Shown here one piece after another: positions 32,422-42,223 of a stretch of 64,000 bases of DNA. How positions within the stretch are numbered: position 1 is the stretch's first letter; each line of letters starts with the position of its first letter. Below the pieces are notes generated by a model. It saw nothing but the letters and a program-made list of their open reading frames with translations, ran no database searches and had not been told where the DNA came from. The stretch is from Avibacterium paragallinarum (GTDB taxonomy: Bacteria; Pseudomonadota; Gammaproteobacteria; Enterobacterales; Pasteurellaceae), in assembly GCF_900450705.1 (NCBI RefSeq), contig NZ_UGHK01000002.1:124001-188000 (forward strand), read 5' to 3'. The translations under genes were made by a program, and so were the position numbers.

Positions 32422-33108
32422 TTATGCCACCATAAGATAAATGAATTTGAACACAAAAGGGGCAAAAATTGAACTTAAAATACCACAAAGCACAAGGGAA
32501 ATGGAACTAAAATTCCCCGCTTTAGGATCAGTTTCCATACAGCTTACCGTTCCCAAAACGTGGGAAACTGCTCCCACGGATAAGCCTATCGCTTGCGAAT
32601 GCTTAATCCTTATGGTCTTTAAAATGACATAGCCGAACATTGAGCCTTGCAGCCCAGCCAATAGCACTGCCACCGCTGCCACAGAGGGAATGCCGCCTAA
32701 ATTGTCCGCAATTTCCATTGCAATCGGCGTAGTTACAGATTTCGGCAAAATGGTCGCTACGATCTCAGGCTCAGCCCCCAACAATAAAGCCAAAATCGCC
32801 CCAACACACATTGAAAAGAAAGATGAAAGTGCGGTGATAAATAAAATCGTTTTCCAATAAGCCTGAATTTGGCGGAATTGTTCATAGAGAGGCAATGCCA
32901 ATGCCACGACGCTCACGCCAAGCAAATGATTTAACGGAGCATTGCCTTGATAGTAATCCTCATAAGGTAAATGAAAAATCAACACGATGGCAATCAACAT
33001 CGCCACGGTCAAAATAAAACTGTTAAATACTAAGGATTTCAATCGTTTACTTATTTGCAATGCCAGTGCAAAGACAACAATCGTCAGCAATGTGTAAGCG
33101 TAAATCAT
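32422..33108 (-). CDS. lrgB: LrgB/YohK-family membrane protein
   Basis: 228-aa inner-membrane protein with about six hydrophobic segments and the LrgB signature [18 protein letters not shown]. In other bacteria LrgAB/CidAB proteins are linked to murein hydrolase export, programmed lysis or pyruvate transport. Its ATG overlaps the lrgA stop (ATGA-type overlap), so the two are translationally coupled. Confidence 0.92.
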   Translation of the reverse strand: MIYAYTLLTIVVFALALQISKRLKSLVFNSFILTVAMLIAIVLIFHLPYEDYYQGNAPLNHLLGVSVVALALPLYEQFRQIQAYWKTILFITALSSFFSMCVGAILALLLGAEPEIVATILPKSVTTPIAMEIADNLGGIPSVAAVAVLLAGLQGSMFGYVILKTIRIKHSQAIGLSVGAVSHVLGTVSCMETDPKAGNFSSISLVLCGILSSIFAPFVFKFIYLMVA

Positions 33109-33527
33109 TGATTCCCCCTACTCTCTTTCGCCCGTTTTTTTAACACTTTTTTACGCAAGCCAGAAAATGAGCCTTGTGAAAACAGATAATCCGCCAAAAT
33201 TCCGCTTAATACGAGGGTGAGCATTGTTGCCACAATATTAGGAATGAGCAACACTTTGGCTTGGCGAGCGAGAAGATCGGAATATTGAATAATCCCAACG
33301 CTAACCGGCACAAACAGCACTGCCATATAACGCATTAACAAACTTGCACCAGCAAAAATCCAATGCACTTTAATCACTTGCAACATCAAACACATAAATA
33401 ACAGCAACAGCCCCCAAATACTGCCTGGAATACCGAGCGGGATAAAATGGGCGATTTGCTCCCCGAGAAAATACATTGAGAAAAGAATAATAAAAGAACG
33501 CAATAACTGAAAAATCTTCTGGATCAT
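33105..33527 (-). CDS. lrgA: LrgA/CidA/YohJ-family holin-like membrane protein
   Basis: 140-aa protein with four membrane segments and the family motif LGIPGSIWGLLLLFM; the C-terminus is basic (LRKKVLKKRAKES). Expected partner of LrgB, with which it overlaps by 4 bases. Function in Pasteurellaceae is not established. Confidence 0.92.
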   Translation of the reverse strand: MIQKIFQLLRSFIILFSMYFLGEQIAHFIPLGIPGSIWGLLLLFMCLMLQVIKVHWIFAGASLLMRYMAVLFVPVSVGIIQYSDLLARQAKVLLIPNIVATMLTLVLSGILADYLFSQGSFSGLRKKVLKKRAKESRGNQ

Positions 33528-33642
33528 AAGGCTATAAATTATAAATTCATCAAAATCGAGATAATTCTACTCTTATTTTATTCGTTTTGTTATGAGTTTT
33601 CGTTACAATACGCTGAAAAATTCAACCTTTTTTAAAATCAAT

Positions 33643-34182
33643 ATGATTAGAATGTTAAGAAAGCATTTATTCTTCTTCATTTTTACATTATTTGTGCTCC
33701 CTCAGGCAAAAGCAGTTCGCTCCGTGCAATGCCTTGTGGTGGCTGTTTCAGACGGTGATACCTTTCGCTGTTTACTCGCCAATAATAAGCAAATTAAGGT
33801 GCGTTTAGACAGCATTGACGCCCCCGAAAAAAAACAGCCCTTTGGTTCAAAAGCTCGCCAAACCTTAGCGGATTTCATTCATAAACAACAAGTCCGTCTT
33901 GAAATTAAGGGCTATGATCGCTACCAACGCACCCTCGCCACAGTGTATAACTCACACCACCAAAATATCAATCTCGCAATGGTAAAATTGGGAATGGCGT
34001 GGGCGTATCAACGCTATGCCAAAGATCCGCAATATTTCCAAGCACAACAGCAGGCCCAGCAACGCCGTCTCGGTTTATGGCGAGATCCTAACCCGATTTA
34101 TCCTGAACAATGGCGAAAAATGCAAAGTGAACAACGCAAACAGAAACCTCAGCAAAAAGAAGGATTATTCTATGGCTTTTGA
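33643..34182 (+). CDS. Secreted thermonuclease-like protein (SNase domain)
   Basis: Probable periplasmic or secreted nuclease. From ATG 33643 (or 33652) it begins with a signal peptide (MLRKHLFFFIFTLFVLPQAKA); the longer frame from 33592 adds 17 polar residues ahead and seems less likely. The SNase fold shows VSDGDTFRC, RLDSIDAPE and DRYQRTLATVY, containing the Asp, Arg and Glu of the active site. The last 11 bases overlap csdA. No clear ribosome site is seen for any start. Confidence 0.9.
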   Translation: MIRMLRKHLFFFIFTLFVLPQAKAVRSVQCLVVAVSDGDTFRCLLANNKQIKVRLDSIDAPEKKQPFGSKARQTLADFIHKQQVRLEIKGYDRYQRTLATVYNSHHQNINLAMVKLGMAWAYQRYAKDPQYFQAQQQAQQRRLGLWRDPNPIYPEQWRKMQSEQRKQKPQQKEGLFYGF

Positions 34183-35371
34183 TCCCGTCGCCTTTCGCCG
34201 CGATTTTCCCTATTTCCACCAAGCAGGGGCTGCGGTTTATCTCGACAGTGCGGCAACCAGCTTAAAACCGCAAGTGCTGATTGATGCCACCACCGCCTTT
34301 TATTGTTCAGCGGGATCCGTGCATCGTAGTCAATATGATGAAAAACAGACCGCACTTTATGAGCAGGCTCGCTGCCGCGTGAAGCATCTCATCAATGCTG
34401 AAAGCGAACAGGGGATCATCTGGACATCAGGCACAACCCACGCGATTAATTTGGTCGCCAACGGCTTACTTTCCCAGCTTTCACCACAAAATAACATTAT
34501 TATCAGCGAAGCCGAACACCACGCCAATTTTGTCAGTTGGCAGCAGATCAGCGAAAAATCAGGGGCAAAGCTGGTGGTTCTCCCGTTACTTGATAACGGC
34601 ATTATTGATGATCGTGCATTTAAAAGTGCGGTCAATAAAAACACCAAAATTGTCGCCCTGAATGTGATGTCTAATGTAACGGGAGCGGTGCAACCGTTGG
34701 CGGAATTTATCCCCTTTATTCGTCAGCACAGTCAGGCGTTTGTTTTAGTGGACGCTGCCCAAGCCATTAATCATCTTCCCATTGATTTTCAACAACTTGA
34801 TGCCGATTTCCTCACCTTTTCCGCCCATAAAATCTATGGCCCAACCGGGCTTGGGGTGCTAGCGGGAAAATTAACCGCACTAAACCCACTTCAGCCCTTA
34901 TTATTCGGCGGCAAAATGGTGCAACAGGTTAGCCCAACCCACACCAGCTTTGCGGAGTTGCCTTATCGTTTAGAGGCAGGCACGCCAAATATTGCGGGGG
35001 TAATTGGCTTTAATGCGGTGTTGGAATGGCTAGAAAAATGGGATAAACACGCCGCTCATCGCTATGTCGCCACATTAAGCGAAAACCTCATTGCACGCTT
35101 GAAACAATATCCAAACTGTCAGCTGTTTACTTGCGACACACACAGCCCGATCATTAGCTTTTTATTTAACGGCATCGATCTTTCTGATCTCGCTACCCTT
35201 TTGGCAGAACAAAACATCGCATTGCGTGCAGGCGAACATTGTGCTCAACCCTATTTGGCAAGGTTGCAACAACGCGGCACACTACGCCTCTCCCTCGCCC
35301 CCTACAACAATGCACAAGATATTGAACAGTTTTTTACCGCGTTAGATAACGCCCTCGCATTATTAGAGTAA
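34172..35371 (+). CDS. csdA: Cysteine desulfurase / cysteine sulfinate desulfinase CsdA
   Basis: PLP enzyme that mobilises sulfur from cysteine and passes it to CsdE. The ATG at 34172 is chosen (AAGGA upstream); the frame extends further 5' but only into the nuclease gene. The 399-aa product shows LDSAATSLKP, SEAEHHANFVSW, the PLP lysine in FSAHKIYGPTG and the active cysteine in RAGEHCAQP. Length matches E. coli CsdA (401). Confidence 0.95.
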   Translation: MAFDPVAFRRDFPYFHQAGAAVYLDSAATSLKPQVLIDATTAFYCSAGSVHRSQYDEKQTALYEQARCRVKHLINAESEQGIIWTSGTTHAINLVANGLLSQLSPQNNIIISEAEHHANFVSWQQISEKSGAKLVVLPLLDNGIIDDRAFKSAVNKNTKIVALNVMSNVTGAVQPLAEFIPFIRQHSQAFVLVDAAQAINHLPIDFQQLDADFLTFSAHKIYGPTGLGVLAGKLTALNPLQPLLFGGKMVQQVSPTHTSFAELPYRLEAGTPNIAGVIGFNAVLEWLEKWDKHAAHRYVATLSENLIARLKQYPNCQLFTCDTHSPIISFLFNGIDLSDLATLLAEQNIALRAGEHCAQPYLARLQQRGTLRLSLAPYNNAQDIEQFFTALDNALALLE

Positions 35372-35375
35372 ACCG

Positions 35376-35765
35376 ATGAGAACACAAATCAAGAACGCCC
35401 CAAGTTGGGAAGAACGCTACCGTTTACTGATTCAGAGCGGAAAAAATCTGCCCCGCCCTGATGAACAACAACTCACCCAAATGCAACCCATTTCGGGCTG
35501 CGAAGCGAATGTGTGGTTTAAAATCGAGCCACAAAACGACCGCACTTTTCATTTTCACGCTTTTAGCGAAGCACGGATTATCAACGGCTTATTGTGGCTG
35601 TTATTACAAGAGATCAACGGCAAAACTGCCGAACAACTGCAACAGTTTGATTTGACGGCATATTTTTCAGATTTAGGTATCGCACAACGGTTAAGTAGTA
35701 CGCGACTAAACGGCTTAAAACAGATCGAGCGACTTGTGCAAAATTTAGCAACTTGTACGAATTAA
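35376..35765 (+). CDS. csdE: Sulfur acceptor protein CsdE (SufE family)
   Basis: Takes persulfide sulfur from CsdA. The 129-aa product has the SufE/CsdE core with the acceptor cysteine in PISGCEANVW. It begins 4 bases after csdA, as an operon. Slightly shorter than E. coli CsdE (147), mostly at the N-terminus. Confidence 0.93.
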   Translation: MRTQIKNAPSWEERYRLLIQSGKNLPRPDEQQLTQMQPISGCEANVWFKIEPQNDRTFHFHAFSEARIINGLLWLLLQEINGKTAEQLQQFDLTAYFSDLGIAQRLSSTRLNGLKQIERLVQNLATCTN

Positions 35766-36182
35766 GGCTGTCGAAATAAAAAAACTTGCTATAATTGCCA
35801 CAAATCAAAGTCTCAGGAATGATGATGAAAAAAACATTTTCTGCATTTTTACTTTCAACACTATTTTCCACCACACTTTTCGCCCAGTGGGAAATGGTGG
35901 GCAATGCTGATTACAACTGGGGACCTTTCCAAATTTACACCCTCAGCCTTTACACTGAAACGGGGAGTTACCAAGAAAACCAACGTCCGCTCATGCTTTC
36001 TTTCAATTTTGATAAGCCTGTGGAAGGAAAAAGTTTTGCCATCAGTTTAATTAAAGAAATTAAATCGATTAACGATGAAAAAGAGATTCAGAATTGGTTA
36101 AGTGCATTACAAAAAATCTTTCCAGATTTCTCTCCCAAAGATGTTTTGAGCTATATTGCATTGTCAAACAAAGGCTATTTTA

Positions 36183-36901
36183 GGGGCTGTAGTAGATTAG
36201 CCCTAAATTTCACACCATTTTCGCAATATTTTTAACTGCTCTTTTGGTGTCCCAAAGTTAAACCGAAATTCACATTCCTTCAAGAATAAAGGAAAGTTTT
36301 TTCGGTTAATTCCATTATATTTTCGCAGTATCCGCTTCGCCTGATTCCAAAAATTTTCAATGCCATTAATATGATTTTGTTTCACCGCAAATAGCTCGGA
36401 ATGATTGATTCATTCGTGGTGAAATTCACTCACATCAAGCGCATCATAACTGCGATAAGTGTCCGTATAAACCCAGCTATCAGGCTTGATTTTTCTTTTA
36501 ATAACAGGGAGTAATGTTTCACTCTTGGTGTTTTCAACCACAACAGTAAATACCTTTCCTTGTCGTTTTAGTAACCCAAAAACAGCAACTTTTCCAGCCG
36601 CTCCTCGTCCTCGTCCTCGTTTTCCCTTTCGATGACCACCAAAATAGCTTTCGTCTAGTTCAATTTCCCCCTCAAAAATCTCGTTAACTTCAAGGGATAA
36701 ATGATAGCCAATCACAAGCCTGATTTTATGGTAGAACAAAGCGGCTGTATTCGGTTGAATATCTAGCAAATTTGCTGCCGTTCTTGCAGTAACTTCTGCG
36801 ATAAAAAACTCCAGCAGTTTTTTCTGTATAGATTTCTTTAATTTACAATATGTTATCTTCATTTTTGTAGTATAGCATTGTTGCTAATCTACTACAGCCC
36901 C
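36183..36901 (-). mobile_element. IS1016-group element type A, copy 2
   Basis: 719 bp with 19-bp inverted ends GGGGCTGTAGTAGATTAGC, flanked by a perfect 8-bp duplication CTATTTTA (36175-36182, 36902-36909). It differs from copy 1 by several point changes, including one that makes a stop in its transposase. Confidence 0.95.
36203..36862 (-). pseudogene. IS1595-family transposase of type A copy 2, nonsense mutation
   Basis: Matches the copy 1 transposase except for a few residues. Codon 151 is TGA (36412-36410) where copy 1 has CGA (Arg in HHERINHSE). The frame resumes and runs to 36203 with the native C-terminus LRKWCEI. The stop removes HINGIENFW with the presumed catalytic Glu, so this copy should be inactive by itself. 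Confidence 0.9.
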
Positions 36902-37201
36902 CTATTTTATTCTAAATGATACCGTGTTAGATAATGAATTTGACGATAATTTCAACCACGCATTAATCACTAGCTTGTTATCTCCGCAAGGTAGTTATAG
37001 CAAAATTCTCCCCCAGCTACTTGGCAAAGAAAAAAGCCAACATAGCCCAAAAGAACATCTACTCGATACGCCTGATGTGGAAAAAATCAACGAGGAAGAA
37101 CTAAAACCTCAACTTCCCCCACAATTCGAACTTGATCGCCAAACTCAGGAAGAAGTTTAGCAACAAATAAAAGAGTGGATAATTTTAATCCGCTCTATTT
37201 T

Positions 37202-37741
37202 TTATGCCGTTTTAAAGGCTTTTATTTGTTGTAAATGTTGCGAAATTTTCTTGAATTTATGCCCTTCGTTGTCGTCCCAAACAATTTCATAAAATGGTGA
37301 AAGCACGTTCGCACTGCGTTGAGAATCGAGTACTTCATCTTGTGTCGAAAGGAAAACAAGGCAATTTCCTTGATTTTTCACACGGAAATTTTCTACGCAT
37401 TTGGTCGCAATGTCTTGATATTCTTCAGGGCGATCGATTCTGCCTTGCATATTTTCATAGGGGAACAAATTCGGGTTAAAAATCGCCTGCTTAATACCGC
37501 ACAAAAAGCCAATGCGTTCTGCCCAATAACCACCTAGCCCCACACCACAAATTAAGGGTGAGGAATCTTTGCTCTCCGAAACCAGCTTATGTACTTCATT
37601 AAGCAAAAATTGCATATCATAACGCGGGTGCAAGGTGCTGTAATTGATAAAACGCACATCGTCATCAATGAATTTGAGCTACATTATTTTTTCGTGATTA
37701 CCAGGGCTATTGGAATCAAAACCGTGTAAATAAATAATCAT
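37202..37741 (-). pseudogene. ycfP: YcfP-like alpha/beta-hydrolase (UPF0227), amber stop at codon 21
   Basis: Expected 179-aa protein starting at ATG 37741 with [17 protein letters not shown], then TAG at 37681-37679, then [14 protein letters not shown] and on to the end. E. coli YcfP has Gln at the position of the stop. The nucleophile motif [12 protein letters not shown] and the rest are intact. The residual open frame starts 24 codons into the protein and would lack the first strand and its HG motif. Function in E. coli is unclear (esterase fold). Confidence 0.87.
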
Positions 37742-37883
37742 AAGAAACCTCATCAATATCAATGGAGCAATGGAAGTAGCATTTCTTCTCTAAAGCAAAG
37801 TTCAACGCGAAAACAACGCATTTCCACATCAAACGCCCCTCTATCAAAGCAAAAACCTTGCCGTTTTACTACCGCACTTTGAT

Positions 37884-38828
37884 TTAGCGAGAAATTTCTT
37901 CCACATTTTTTGATCTCGCTCGGATTTTTCGCTCCAAATGCAAAATCATCTGCAAGGCAATGTCTAAGCCACTGGTCTTTTCGATCATTTCAAGCCCCGG
38001 GCTGGCATTAACTTCTAATACCAACAGCCCTTGACGAGAGCGAATTAAATCCACCCCTGCCACATCTAAACCCAGTGCTTGCGTGGCTGAAATGGCGATG
38101 TGCTTTTCTTCCTCGCTTAACCAAACTTGCTCCCCCACGCCGCCACGATGAATATTGGCACGAAACTCGCCATTTTGCCCCTTGCGTTCCATTGCCGCAA
38201 TCACTTTGCCATCAACCACAAAGCAACGCAAATCTCCCCCTTGTGCTTCGGCGATAAACTGTTGCATTAGCACGGGGACATTAGAATGGGTGAGGGTTTC
38301 TACAATGCTATTCGCACTGCTGGCACTCTCCGCCAAGATCACCCCGATCCCTTGCGAACCGCTAAGGGTTTTCAAAATCGTTGGCGAGCCAATCAACTCA
38401 AGGCTCTCTTTCGGCTGGGTTTCATTGCCTGCCAATAACGAAGGCGGCACGGCAATGCCCCGTTGTAACAACAGTTGCAAACTCTGCCATTTATCGCGGG
38501 CTTTTAAAAAAGGCTCAACCTCATTTAAACAAGCCACGCCCTGAGCCTGCAAATGTTGCAACACCGCACAGCCCATTTGCGTGCTGGCAGAACCAAATCG
38601 CGGCAACACGCCGTCATATTCGGGCAATAAGTCCGCTTTGGCATCACGGGCGGATTGATAATACAACTGAAAGTGCGGTGGTTTTCCCACCCTATTTTTT
38701 TCGTTCAGCTTCAAAATAAAACGATTGGGATCGAGAATATCCATTTGATGACCGCAACTTTCCGCCGCCGCTTTTAAACGCTGACAGCTATAAAGGCGAG
38801 GCTCACGGCATAACATTAATAATTTCAT
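37884..38828 (-). CDS. rimK: Ribosomal protein S6--L-glutamate ligase RimK
   Basis: ATP-grasp ligase that adds glutamate residues to the C-terminus of ribosomal protein S6. The 314-aa product shows the ATP-grasp elements [17 protein letters not shown] and [17 protein letters not shown]. coli RimK is 300 aa; the extra residues are at the C-terminus. It diverges from grxA, which is also near rimK in E. coli. Confidence 0.95.
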   Translation of the reverse strand: MKLLMLCREPRLYSCQRLKAAAESCGHQMDILDPNRFILKLNEKNRVGKPPHFQLYYQSARDAKADLLPEYDGVLPRFGSASTQMGCAVLQHLQAQGVACLNEVEPFLKARDKWQSLQLLLQRGIAVPPSLLAGNETQPKESLELIGSPTILKTLSGSQGIGVILAESASSANSIVETLTHSNVPVLMQQFIAEAQGGDLRCFVVDGKVIAAMERKGQNGEFRANIHRGGVGEQVWLSEEEKHIAISATQALGLDVAGVDLIRSRQGLLVLEVNASPGLEMIEKTSGLDIALQMILHLERKIRARSKNVEEISR

Positions 38829-39002
38829 TGATCTGTTTCCACATCACGGGGTTAAATTTTCGATATATTACACCAATTACAGCAATGCTAAAAAATTCCT
38901 TTATTCTTTTTTATGAAATCAGTACAATCAACGCAATTTTTTAGCTTGCTAAGCATTTGAGCCACAAAGCCCTCTGCTTAGCCTCAACAAAAGGAAAACA
39001 CA

Positions 39003-39266
39003 ATGTTTGTTGTTATTTTTGGTCGTTCAGGCTGCCCTTATTGCGTGCGTGCAAAAGAGCTTGCCGAGAAATTAAAAACCAACCTTAGCGATTTCGATTA
39101 TCGCTATGTGGATATTATCGAAGAAGGCATCAGCAAAGCGGATTTATCCGCTTCAGTAGGTAAACCCGTTGAAACCGTACCACAAATTTTCATTGATGAA
39201 AAACCAGTGGGCGGCTACACGGATTTCGCTGCGTTAATGAAAGAACAATTTAATATTGTAAATTAA
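39003..39266 (+). CDS. grxA: Glutaredoxin 1
   Basis: Small glutathione-dependent dithiol reductant, for example for ribonucleotide reductase. 87 aa with the active CPYC (Cys11, Cys14) and the cis-Pro segment TVPQIFIDEKPVGGYTDF. A good ribosome site (AAAAGGAAAACACA) precedes the ATG. Confidence 0.97.
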   Translation: MFVVIFGRSGCPYCVRAKELAEKLKTNLSDFDYRYVDIIEEGISKADLSASVGKPVETVPQIFIDEKPVGGYTDFAALMKEQFNIVN

Positions 39267-39275
39267 TGATAAAAG

Positions 39276-39301
39276 TGCGGTGAAATTTCACCGCATTTTT
39301 T
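39276..39301 (+). terminator. grxA terminator
   Basis: TGCGGTGAAATTTCACCGCA (39276-39295) is a perfect palindrome followed by TTTTTT, 9 bases after the grxA stop. One arm overlaps an uptake signal. Confidence 0.88.
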
Positions 39302-39334
39302 ATATTGGTAGAATTTTGCTTGCATATTTACAGA

Positions 39335-39373
39335 AATGAATATAAATTCAATATAAATGAATAATTATACGGA
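39335..39373 (+). promoter_or_regulatory. Tandem ARG boxes (ArgR operator) before argA
   Basis: Box 1 AATGAATATAAATTCAAT (39335-39352) is a near-perfect ARG box. Box 2 AATGAATAATTATACGGA (39356-39373) has a good left half and a weaker right half. They are 3 bases apart, 21 bp centre to centre, the spacing used by hexameric ArgR. The second box reaches the ribosome site, 8 bases from the argA ATG. Confidence 0.85.
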
Positions 39374-39381
39374 AATAACTT

Positions 39382-40695
39382 ATGCGTAGCACAGAACTCG
39401 TTCAGTGGTTTAGACAATCCACCCCCTATGTGAATATGCACAGAGGGAAAACCTTTGTGATTATGCTTGATGGCGATACCATTGCCAGCCCAAATTTTAT
39501 CAATATTATCAATGACATCAGCCTACTGCATAGTTTAGGCGTTAAACTGGTGATTGTTTTTGGTGCGAGGTTTCAAATTAATACGCTCTTATCTCAACAA
39601 GGCATCACCCCGCACTACCATAAAAATATTCGCATTACCGATCCGCAAACCTTAGATTTGGTGAAACAGGCGGTAGGGAAATTAAATTATGATATTTCCG
39701 CTCGCTTATCCCTGCGTCTGCCTCATTCTGAGGTGATTAATGTGGTCAGTAGCAATTTTATTCTTGCTCAGCCCATTGGCGTTGATGATGGCGTAGATTA
39801 TCAACTAAGCGGTAAAATTCGCCGTATTGATATTGAGAAAATTCAGCAACAGCTCGATCAAAACGCCATCGTTTTACTCAGCCCGATTGCTCCCTCTGTT
39901 ACGGGAGAAACCTTTAATTTGCCTTTCGAGGAAGTGGCGACACAGGTCGCGATTAAACTCAAGGCAGAAAAATTAATCGGTTTTTCAGATACACAAGGGA
40001 TTCTAAATCCCCAGCACGAAACCATTGCCGACTTGTTGCCACAGGACGCGGAACTGCATTTACAAACCTTAATCGCACAAGATTTATACCACAGTTCGCA
40101 AGCACGTTTTTTGCAAGCTGCCATTGAGGTTTGTCGTGCAGGAGTAAAACGCTCACACCTGCTCAGCTACGAAGAAGACGGTTCATTATTGCAAGAATTA
40201 TTCACCCGCGACGGGGTGGGAACACAGCTTTCAATGGAAAATTCAGAAACCATTCGCCTTGCGAATGTAGCAGATATTCCAGCCTTGCTCGAATTAATCC
40301 ATCCATTAGAGCAACAAGGCATTTTAGTAAAACGCTCTCGCGAACAGCTAGAAATGGATATTGCGAACTATACGATCATTGACCGCGATGGCGTGGTAAT
40401 CGCTTGTGCCGCTTTAAATGTTTACCCACAAGAAAATATGGCTGAAATGGCTTGCGTTGCCGTTCACCCTGATTACCGCAATTCTTCGCGTGGCGATATT
40501 TTATTAGAAGCCATTCAAAAGCGGGCAAAAGCGAAAAACATCAAGCAACTATTTGTGCTAACCACTCGAACCGTGCATTGGTTCCAAGAACGGGGATTTT
40601 ATTTAGCGAATGTGGAAGATTTGCCACAAGAAAAAAGAGAGCATTATAACTACCAACGCCGCTCCAAAATTTTAATTCAAAACTTAGTGGATTAA
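39382..40695 (+). CDS. argA: N-acetylglutamate synthase
   Basis: First step of arginine synthesis: acetyl-CoA plus glutamate. The 437-aa product has the N-terminal amino-acid-kinase-like domain that binds arginine (about 20-280) and a C-terminal GNAT domain ([36 protein letters not shown]). Length is like E. coli ArgA (443). ARG boxes at its 5' end imply repression by ArgR-arginine besides feedback inhibition. Confidence 0.96.
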   Translation: MRSTELVQWFRQSTPYVNMHRGKTFVIMLDGDTIASPNFINIINDISLLHSLGVKLVIVFGARFQINTLLSQQGITPHYHKNIRITDPQTLDLVKQAVGKLNYDISARLSLRLPHSEVINVVSSNFILAQPIGVDDGVDYQLSGKIRRIDIEKIQQQLDQNAIVLLSPIAPSVTGETFNLPFEEVATQVAIKLKAEKLIGFSDTQGILNPQHETIADLLPQDAELHLQTLIAQDLYHSSQARFLQAAIEVCRAGVKRSHLLSYEEDGSLLQELFTRDGVGTQLSMENSETIRLANVADIPALLELIHPLEQQGILVKRSREQLEMDIANYTIIDRDGVVIACAALNVYPQENMAEMACVAVHPDYRNSSRGDILLEAIQKRAKAKNIKQLFVLTTRTVHWFQERGFYLANVEDLPQEKREHYNYQRRSKILIQNLVD

Positions 40696-40929
40696 GGACG
40701 GCTCAGGATAATGGGCAATATATATTGCCCTTCCAATTAGTGAAATGATTTCATTTGATGAGTACGTTGTCTTAAATATAAAAAGTGCGGTACTTTTTTT
40801 AGCAGTTTTGAAATAATACTCTTTCAAAAGAGGGGGGGCTATACACCCCATTGTTGATCTTCATTAAAGAAAAATCGATAAAGCCACGACCAATAAAAAT
40901 CAAATGCCCTCCACTAAATTTAGGTTATA
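40696..40929. other. Intergenic region argA / gabD remnant
   Basis: 234 bases between convergent genes. It holds one uptake signal (AAAAGTGCGGT near 40781) and a G-run at about 40832. No terminator stem stronger than this was found and no gene is supported. Confidence 0.4.
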
Positions 40930-41504
40930 TTAATTCAGTCCCAGACAAAGATATTTTATTTCTAAGAATTCATCAATACCATAATGTGATCCTTCCCGCC
41001 CAATGCCTGACTCTTTCACACCACCAAAAGGGGCAATTTCATTACTCACCAAGCCTTCATTAATGCCGACAATACCGTATTCCAATGCTTCAGACAAACG
41101 CCAAATACGATTCATATTTTGCGTAAAAACATAAGCTGCTAAACCAAATTCCGTATCATTTGCCATTGCGATCACCTCTTCTTCCGTTTCAAATTTAAAA
41201 ATAGGGGCTAACGGGGCGAAAGTTTCTTCTTTTGCTACAAGCATTGTTTGATTGACTTCACTTAAAATTGTTGGTTGAAAAAACGTTCCGCCCAATGAAT
41301 GGCGTTTACCGCCTAGCATTAATTTAGCCCCTTTTTGTAATGCATCAGCAATATGATTTTGCACTTTTTCAACCGCACTTTCACGAATCAATGGCCCCAT
41401 CGTTACCCCTGCTTGATTGGCCTCGCCAAGCTGGATTTGTTGCACTTTTTGCATAAATGCTTGTAAAAACGCATCATAAATGCCCGATTGCACATAAATT
41501 CGAT

Positions 41505-42223
41505 GGGGCTGTCCTAGATAACAACTAAAAAATCTATTTAGGTTAGAATGAACCAATGAGAAAAAGTCGTCTAAGTCAGCACAAACAAAATAAACTCATT
41601 GAGCTATTTGTTGCAGGTGTTACTGCAAGGACAGCAGCAGAGTTAGTCAATGTAAACAAAACGACTGCCGCATATTACTTTCATCGTTTACGCCAACTCA
41701 TCTATCAAAACAGCCTTCACTTAGAGATGTTTGAAGGTGAAATTGAAGCCGATGAAAGTTATTTTGGCGGTGCTCGCAAAGGCAAACGTGGTTGTGGTGC
41801 GGCAGGGAAAATTGCGGTATTCGGGCTTCTCAAGCGCAATGGCAAGGTTTATACCGTTGCGGTTCCAAATACGCAATCTGCCACCTTGTTACCCATTATT
41901 CGGGAGCAGGTAAAGCCTGATAGTATTGTTTACACCGATAATTATCGTAGTTATGACGTGCTTGATGTGAGTGAATTTAGTCATTTTCGTATCAATCACA
42001 GCACACATTTTGCTGAAAATCATAACCACATTAACGGAATTGAGAATTTTTGAAGCCAAGCAAAACGCCATTTACGCAAATTTAATGGTATCCCAAAAGC
42101 GCATTTTGAGCTTTATTTAAAGGAATGTGAATGGCGTTTTAATTACAGCAACATAAAAAGTCAAATTTCTATTTTAAAACAATTGGTTAAAGGGAGTTTA
42201 GTCTAGTTATCTAGGACAGCCCC
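41505..42223 (+). mobile_element. IS1016-group element type B, copy 2
   Basis: 719 bp, same length and ends (GGGGCTGTCCTAGATAAC) as copy 1, flanked by a perfect 8-bp duplication AATTCGAT (41497-41504, 42224-42231). It lies in gabD in the opposite orientation to that gene. Near identity to copy 1 implies recent movement. Confidence 0.96.
41556..42206 (+). pseudogene. IS1595-family transposase of type B copy 2, with in-frame TGA
   Basis: Same as copy 1 apart from a Cys for Arg in KGKRGCGAAGK. The TGA after GIENF (42051-42053) is at the same codon as in copy 1, with the open frame continuing to TAG at 42204. All three presumed acidic residues precede the stop. Full length with read-through would be 216 aa. 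Confidence 0.88.

Larger units (their letters stand above)
35825..37160 (+). pseudogene. Chalcone isomerase-like periplasmic protein, split by an IS
   Basis: Exported protein of the chalcone isomerase-like family, of unknown function. The 5' part (35825-36182) has a signal peptide (MKKTFSAFLLSTLFSTTLFA) and WEMVGNADYNWGPFQIYTLSLY. The 3' part continues at 36910. Removing the IS with one 8-bp copy of CTATTTTA gives 609 nt, 202 aa, with no stop: GYF joins ILNDTVLDNEFDDNF. The stop is at 37160. AGGA lies ahead of the start codons at 35819-35827. Confidence 0.88.
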
